Both the position numbers and the translations under genes were made by a program. Below are positions 60,226 to 64,000 of a stretch of 64,000 bases of DNA, one piece after another. The stretch comes from Fusicatenibacter saccharivorans (GTDB lineage: Bacteria > Bacillota > Clostridia > Lachnospirales > Lachnospiraceae): assembly GCF_015557635.1 (NCBI RefSeq), contig NZ_JADNOP010000010.1, positions 84,789 to 148,788 on the forward strand. Direction: 5' to 3'. Within the stretch, counting starts at the first letter, position 1. Each line of letters starts with the position of its first letter. The notes below the pieces were generated by a model. That model was not told the origin of the DNA. It ran no database searches and saw only the letters and a list, made by a program, of their open reading frames with translations.

Positions 60226-62022
60226 ATGAAACAAATGCAAGGAATTGGACAGCTACTGTGGAAACTACGAGAAAAAGAAGGAATACGCCAAAAACAATTA
60301 TGCATGGGAATTTCTTCTTTGTCGAAATATGCAAGAATTGAAGCGGATCAGCAGGAAATAGATTTTTTCCTGATTGATCGAATTATGGGGCGATTAGGAA
60401 AATCAGTAGAGCGACTTACTTATATATTGCCGATGGATGTTTATAAAATTTATGAATTACGACAGGAAGTTCAACAAAAAATATGTCAAAGAAAATGGGA
60501 AGAAGCAGAACAATATCTGGATGAATATGAAAAGAACAAACGGGCAAAAGAACCATTGCATCGACAATTCATAGAACAGGAACGTGCGCAGATTGCGTGG
60601 CTGCGCGGAGAATCGGTAGAACTGGTTTGTGAGCATCTGGAAACGGCAATTCTACAAACAATGCCGGAGGCAGAAAACCAAAGAAAGACGGGAGTTTTAA
60701 GTGCTGAGGAATATAAATTACTTCTTTTTAGGTGGGAAGTCTGTCAAGAAACAGAACAAAAACGAGCCAAAGATGAAATTAAAGCGTTAGTAGAAGAAAT
60801 TTTCCGAAAAAATTTTGAAAAGACAGAACGAGTAAAAATAATTCCGTACGCAGCACTTTTAATAAGTAAAGTGATAGAAGAGGGTGAAAATACTACATAT
60901 ATAAAAATGAGAACAGAAGAAGCGCTGGAAGCGTTAAGAGACGAAGGAAAGCTACTTTATATGCCGGAAATTTTAAGTCAGCATATACGAATTTTAGAGA
61001 AAGAACAGTCAAATGCGGATTTTATTGAAATATTACGTCAGGAACAAAAATGCATATTAGAGGTAGAACATGATTATAATGTGTCGTTTGAGAATTATCG
61101 TTTGTTTGAACATGTAATTCGGAATTTTGAGGTGGATGCCGAATTAATTCGAAGAACGAGAAGAGCATCCAAACTCACACAAGAATCGTTAAGTGAGGAT
61201 ATTTGCACACAGGAGACACTGGCGCGGATAGAAAACGGAAATCAGCAGCCGCGAAGTGAAAAGCTTTGGCAAATTATGGAAAAAATGGATAGAAATGGAA
61301 AAAGAATTGAGACAGGAATTCAGGTAGAAGAATATGAAATATTAGAATTAAAAATAGAATTTTCAAAATATATGCATCGTAAAGAATATGAGAAAGCGGA
61401 AAAAATACTTTTTGAGATTGAAAGTAAGATAGATCGTAGTGAGCCAGAAAACAAACAGTATGTAGAAGTTGGAAAAATACAATTAAAATATCATAAACAT
61501 CTAGGCAATTCAGAAGAACTTGTACAGCAACTAAAAGCATTGTTAGAGATAACATTGAAATTTGAAGATGTATATAGAACAGAATATGTATTGAATCGCC
61601 AGGAAATCAGTGTTTTGACAGAAATAGCACTTATTTATTGGGGGAAAAAAGATTATCAAATGGCGTTGGAAATCTATCACTTTATAGACGACAGATATAG
61701 TGATAGCTGTATAAAGCCAGTATTTCATATGTTAGATTGGAATATGAATATAGCGAATTATGCAAGAGCACTGGATGAATTAAAATATTTTAAGGAGGCT
61801 ATGTGCACATGTCAAAAAGCTGTTCAGCAGATGCTGTATGCAGGCAAGGGTGCATCTTTAGGATATTGCTTGATGATTCAGGCGTGCATTATGGAAGAAG
61901 AAGGAAAAGAAGTATGTAAAAAATATTTTAAACAAAACTTGAATCTGCTCAAGCTGTATAAAATGGATGCAGATTACAAGGTAATGAAAAATTATGTAGA
62001 GGAAAGAAATTTGTTAAATTAA
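60226..62022 (+). CDS. RRNPP-like regulator with two HTH domains and helical repeats
   Basis: A 598-residue protein of probable quorum-sensing type. HTH 1 is at ~6-60 (IGQLLWKLREKEGIRQKQLC). A helical repeat region follows (~75-295). A second XRE HTH is at ~303-350 (DAELIRRTRRASKLTQESLS, TLARIENGNQQPRSEKLWQI). The C-terminal ~240 residues (KEYEKAEKILFEIESKI, IALIYWGKKDYQMALEIY) look like TPR-type helices, as in PlcR/Rgg/NprR proteins that bind a short signal peptide. Two HTHs in one chain are unusual. A short candidate peptide gene lies tail-to-tail behind it (62019-62153, minus). ATG at 60226 with a weak ribosome site (AGAGGAC). Confidence 0.75.
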   Translation: MKQMQGIGQLLWKLREKEGIRQKQLCMGISSLSKYARIEADQQEIDFFLIDRIMGRLGKSVERLTYILPMDVYKIYELRQEVQQKICQRKWEEAEQYLDEYEKNKRAKEPLHRQFIEQERAQIAWLRGESVELVCEHLETAILQTMPEAENQRKTGVLSAEEYKLLLFRWEVCQETEQKRAKDEIKALVEEIFRKNFEKTERVKIIPYAALLISKVIEEGENTTYIKMRTEEALEALRDEGKLLYMPEILSQHIRILEKEQSNADFIEILRQEQKCILEVEHDYNVSFENYRLFEHVIRNFEVDAELIRRTRRASKLTQESLSEDICTQETLARIENGNQQPRSEKLWQIMEKMDRNGKRIETGIQVEEYEILELKIEFSKYMHRKEYEKAEKILFEIESKIDRSEPENKQYVEVGKIQLKYHKHLGNSEELVQQLKALLEITLKFEDVYRTEYVLNRQEISVLTEIALIYWGKKDYQMALEIYHFIDDRYSDSCIKPVFHMLDWNMNIANYARALDELKYFKEAMCTCQKAVQQMLYAGKGASLGYCLMIQACIMEEEGKEVCKKYFKQNLNLLKLYKMDADYKVMKNYVEERNLLN

Positions 62023-62153
62023 TGATCATTATCATTTGGAGGGAGTGGAGCTGAAGTTGTTGAAAATGGTGGAAATTTGGGTGCAGGAATAGTAATAGTT
62101 ATATGAGAAAATATTAGGAAGATAAGTAATAATTTTTTGAATGTTTTTTTCAT
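62019..62153 (-). CDS. Candidate signal-peptide precursor (44 residues)
   Basis: Encodes MKKTFKKLLLIFLIFSHITI, followed by TIPAPKFPPFSTTSAPLPPN and DNDH. A lysine-rich start and hydrophobic core form an export signal; the tail is proline-rich and polar. This matches the plan of Phr/PapR/Shp-type precursors, which release a short C-terminal peptide. Its stop overlaps the stop of the double-HTH regulator (62020-62022) by a few bases, tail-to-tail. The start is the inner ATG at 62153; the frame extends to 62249 through a terminator hairpin, which I discount. Ribosome site is weak (GCGAGA). Confidence 0.55.
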   Translation of the reverse strand: MKKTFKKLLLIFLIFSHITITIPAPKFPPFSTTSAPLPPNDNDH

Positions 62154-62210
62154 AGAAGATCTCGCTTTCGTTAAGTAAAATAATATATCTATAAAATATA
62201 TGAAAAAAAA

Positions 62211-62268
62211 TAAAAAGTTTATGATGTTAGATGGTTTTTTTATTTTCATTTAACATCATAAACTTTTT
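62211..62268. terminator. Hairpin between regulator/peptide locus and next gene
   Basis: AAAAAGTTTATGATGTTA and TAACATCATAAACTTTTT form a perfect 18-bp stem with a ~22-nt loop, U-rich on both strands. It can end transcription in both directions and separates the peptide gene from the secreted-protein gene. Confidence 0.8.
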
Positions 62269-62373
62269 GGGCTTTTAAGTGTAATATAAGACTATAAAGA
62301 AATGTGAAAAACTGAATCCAGGCTTTAAATGAGCCTAGGCTAACAGGCAAAATGAAGGAAGGAGAAAAGTCCA

Positions 62374-62403
62374 ATGCAGAAGAGAATTAATAGCAGTGAT
62401 TAA
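62374..62403 (+). CDS. Nine-residue leader ORF
   Basis: AAGGAAGGAG precedes an ATG that encodes MQKRINSSD then TAA, ending 30 nt before the start of the secreted-protein gene at 62434. A strong ribosome site on such a short frame could make a leader peptide or may simply be a relic. Confidence 0.3.
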   Translation: MQKRINSSD

Positions 62404-62433
62404 TTTTGCAAATCGAAAGAGAGGGAGTTATTT

Positions 62434-63174
62434 ATGCAAGAAAGATTGAAAAATGCGTTAACAGCAATCGGCTTCTGTATGTTAGCTTTGGTGATGACTA
62501 GTGTATTTGCTACAACAGTAAAAGCAGAAACAAATGCAGAATTAAAAAACAGAGTGTATGAAGAGGTTTTAAACAATCACATCACGAATGAAAGTGACGT
62601 AATTAAGGTTGCAATTGAACAATATCAGGAAAAACAGATGAAGACCCGCGCCATTGATGCAAAGCCGGATGATTATTTGTCAATCACACAGGTAGTGGAT
62701 GAAAATGGCAGCGAGCAGGATATTATTTCAACGGGTTTGTTGATTGTAGACGAGCATCAGCAAAGAGTAGCAATCACTGATATTGTAAGCAATACGGGGC
62801 AGCTTAGCCAGTACAGCATTTATGCAACCATGAAAGTATCCGTGACAAATGACCGTCAGGCATTAAAGGTACGAATTAATTGGTTTGAAACAACACTGAA
62901 CTACGGAACCTCTATGAAAGCAAGTAGTTTAATGCAGACATCCAAATATTCACCAGAGGTGGGATTCCAGTATGATGATATTACAAAAACAATTTCAAAT
63001 CCTGCTGGAGGAACCCCATATCACTATACTCCAAATAATACGCAGATGATTACATATTCGACTTTAGAGTGTGGACGGTCCTGTCGTTCGTATATTAAAG
63101 CTGGAACCTCAAGTTTGAATATTGCTTATTGTGTTATATCTTCAGCCCCGGGAGGCCGCTGGGAGAGAGCTTAA
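62434..63174 (+). CDS. Secreted protein of unknown function
   Basis: A 246-residue exported protein. The signal peptide runs over AIGFCMLALVMTSVFATTVK, with A-x-A cleavage near VKAETNAEL. The mature part has alpha-helical start (NRVYEEVLNNHITNESDVIK) and beta-rich remainder (QYSIYATMKVSVTNDRQALK, INWFETTLNYGTSMKASSLM); a cysteine pair CGRSCRSYI comes near the end. No cell-wall anchor or membrane helix at the C terminus, so it is probably released. Family not recognised. AGAGGGAG precedes the ATG. Confidence 0.6.
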   Translation: MQERLKNALTAIGFCMLALVMTSVFATTVKAETNAELKNRVYEEVLNNHITNESDVIKVAIEQYQEKQMKTRAIDAKPDDYLSITQVVDENGSEQDIISTGLLIVDEHQQRVAITDIVSNTGQLSQYSIYATMKVSVTNDRQALKVRINWFETTLNYGTSMKASSLMQTSKYSPEVGFQYDDITKTISNPAGGTPYHYTPNNTQMITYSTLECGRSCRSYIKAGTSSLNIAYCVISSAPGGRWERA

Positions 63175-63220
63175 GCAAAACTCGATTATCAGAACAAGCG
63201 AACTAATTGAAAATAGACGC

Positions 63221-63260
63221 TCCCCTTGCGTTATAGATACTAGGGGAGCGTTTTTGAAAA
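63221..63260 (+). terminator. Terminator after the secreted-protein gene
   Basis: ACGCTCCCCT and AGGGGAGCGT form a perfect 10-bp stem with a 16-nt loop, then TTTTTG. Confidence 0.85.
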
Positions 63261-63369
63261 CTGCGCGTCGCATTCTCGTTACTTCAGTGATGAGTTAGAC
63301 GCGCAAAATTCGCACCAAAAAAGGGAACAAATGTTTGATATATTCCTATGCATATGGTATACTATTTTT

Positions 63370-63804
63370 ATGAAGAAAGATATGTTTACAATTAATAAAA
63401 ATGGTCTTTCCTATGGTAGAGGATATGTGTACTCTCTGCAGTATCATCTGGTCTGGTGTACAAAGTACAGAAAAAAGGTTTTAAAAGACGGAATTGATGT
63501 GGAATGCAAAGAAATGCTGGAAAGTCTTGCACAGGAATATAAATTTCAAATCCTGGCTATGGAGGTTATGCCGGATCATATTCATCTGCTTGTAGATTGC
63601 AGACCACAGTTTTATATTTCAGACATGATCAAAATCATGAAGGGGAATCTTGCGCGCCAGATGTTCCTTTTGCATCCAGAGCTAAAGAAAGAGTTGTGGG
63701 GAGGACATTTGTGGAATCCGTCTTATTGTGCTGTAACGGTCAGTGACCGGAGCCGTGAACAGGTACTTGCTTACATAGAAGGTCAGAAGGAAAAATCCCG
63801 TTAA
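63370..63804 (+). CDS. tnpA: IS200-type Y1 transposase TnpA
   Basis: A 144-residue HUH single-strand transposase. YSLQYHLVWCTKYRKKVLKD is the characteristic N-terminal strand, AMEVMPDHIHLLVDCRPQF holds the HUH motif (H-I-H), and DMIKIMKGNLARQMFLLHPE plus SDRSREQVLAYIEGQKEKSR complete the fold with the catalytic tyrosine in the last helix (Y in VLAYIEGQ). Cuts and rejoins single-stranded DNA at left and right ends. Start at 63370 is internal to a longer frame from 63331; the upstream residues are hydrophobic and not family-like. TnpB begins 19 nt later. Confidence 0.92.
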   Translation: MKKDMFTINKNGLSYGRGYVYSLQYHLVWCTKYRKKVLKDGIDVECKEMLESLAQEYKFQILAMEVMPDHIHLLVDCRPQFYISDMIKIMKGNLARQMFLLHPELKKELWGGHLWNPSYCAVTVSDRSREQVLAYIEGQKEKSR

Positions 63805-63823
63805 AACCCGGAGGAGAAAGCGA

Positions 63824-64000
63824 ATGAAAATCATATCCAGTTATGGTGTTGAATTACGAAAACAGAATATTCCGATCCGCCAGACACTGGAGATTTACCG
63901 TTCTGCTGTCCGCTATCTGGTCAAAGTGTATGAATCTGTATGGGAAGAACTGGCCCAAATTGAGAACAGTAAGAAACGTTTCAATGCAGCGGAACATCTG
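63824..64000 (+). CDS. tnpB: TnpB-like protein, N-terminal part (cut by window end)
   Basis: The first 59 codons of a gene that continues past the window: MKIISSYGVELRKQNIPIRQ, then TLEIYRSAVRYLVKVYESVW. The position after tnpA, with GGAGGAGAAAG upstream, and the opening resemble RNA-guided TnpB nucleases of IS605 elements. The catalytic RuvC part and the associated omega RNA would lie outside. Confidence 0.75.
   Translation, partial: MKIISSYGVELRKQNIPIRQTLEIYRSAVRYLVKVYESVWEELAQIENSKKRFNAAEHL

Larger units (their letters stand above)
63264..64000 (+). mobile_element. IS200/IS605-type insertion element, left part
   Basis: A left-end hairpin GCGCGTC/GACGCGC (63268-63306) is followed by tnpA and the start of tnpB. 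Y1 HUH transposases recognise such subterminal hairpins instead of inverted repeats. The right end lies beyond the window. Confidence 0.75.

Overview
The window looks like chromosome from a low-to-mid GC Gram-positive anaerobe, most likely a gut Lachnospiraceae (Clostridia). The grounds are: AGGAGG-type ribosome binding sites on almost every gene; T-box leaders in front of ileS and metS; a yybP-ykoY-type leader; a reverse rubrerythrin with a Fur/PerR regulator; a CobO-type adenosyltransferase; several 'Predicted AAA-ATPase' plus PD-(D/E)XK genes, which are abundant in that family; and an RRNPP-type regulator. The species cannot be named from the sequence alone. I found no rRNA, tRNA or CRISPR array.

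Layout. 0.2-4.8 kb is a run of small plus-strand housekeeping or accessory enzymes (DnaQ-like exonuclease, thymidine kinase, histidine phosphatase, a P-loop kinase, three GNAT acetyltransferases, a truncated fourth). 5.0-7.3 kb is an ABC-F ATPase behind a promoter and a ~200-nt foldable leader, with near-identical hairpin sequences on both flanks. 7.5-18.7 kb is the most unusual region. Two divergent operons leave one intergenic promoter region: leftward a GrpE-like protein, an Hsp70-like ATPase and an unknown protein; rightward a transglutaminase-like gene (frameshifted), a protein kinase, a vWA protein, a PP2C phosphatase, an SPFH-like protein, a HerA/VirB4-like ATPase and an acidic protein ending in an HxxD Ntox15-like domain. 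18.8-20.8 kb is a Mn2+-type riboswitch with two cation exporters.

21-30.4 kb holds three full AAA/PD-(D/E)XK genes and one wreck of that family, interspersed with ProX, a nucleoside phosphorylase, a small kinase, a GNAT and glycerate kinase. 30.5-40.5 kb is core metabolism and translation: T-box/ileS, glycogen phosphorylase, a TPR-acidic-AAA protein, and rsmA. 40.5-41.25 kb contains a 272-bp palindrome and a copy of a dispersed palindromic repeat whose other copy lies at 20.9 kb. 41.3-48.3 kb carries a ROK regulator, PerR, reverse rubrerythrin, an MBL hydrolase, a lone solute-binding lipoprotein, a ~460-nt gene-free stretch dense in hairpins (candidate large structured RNA), and CobO.

48.4-53.6 kb is MATE, DUF4234, DUF2752 and RpiR on the minus strand, divergent from nagA-nagB; the RpiR regulator very probably controls amino-sugar use. 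53.7-56.1 kb is T-box/metS. 56.1-64 kb is accessory: membrane-anchored or secreted proteins of unknown role, a type I toxin-antitoxin locus with pairing mRNA ends, an XRE protein, a 598-residue double-HTH RRNPP-like regulator with a candidate 44-residue signal peptide gene tail-to-tail behind it, and the left part of an IS200/IS605 element (tnpA complete, tnpB cut by the window end).

Functional assignments rest on motif reading only. No database search was run.
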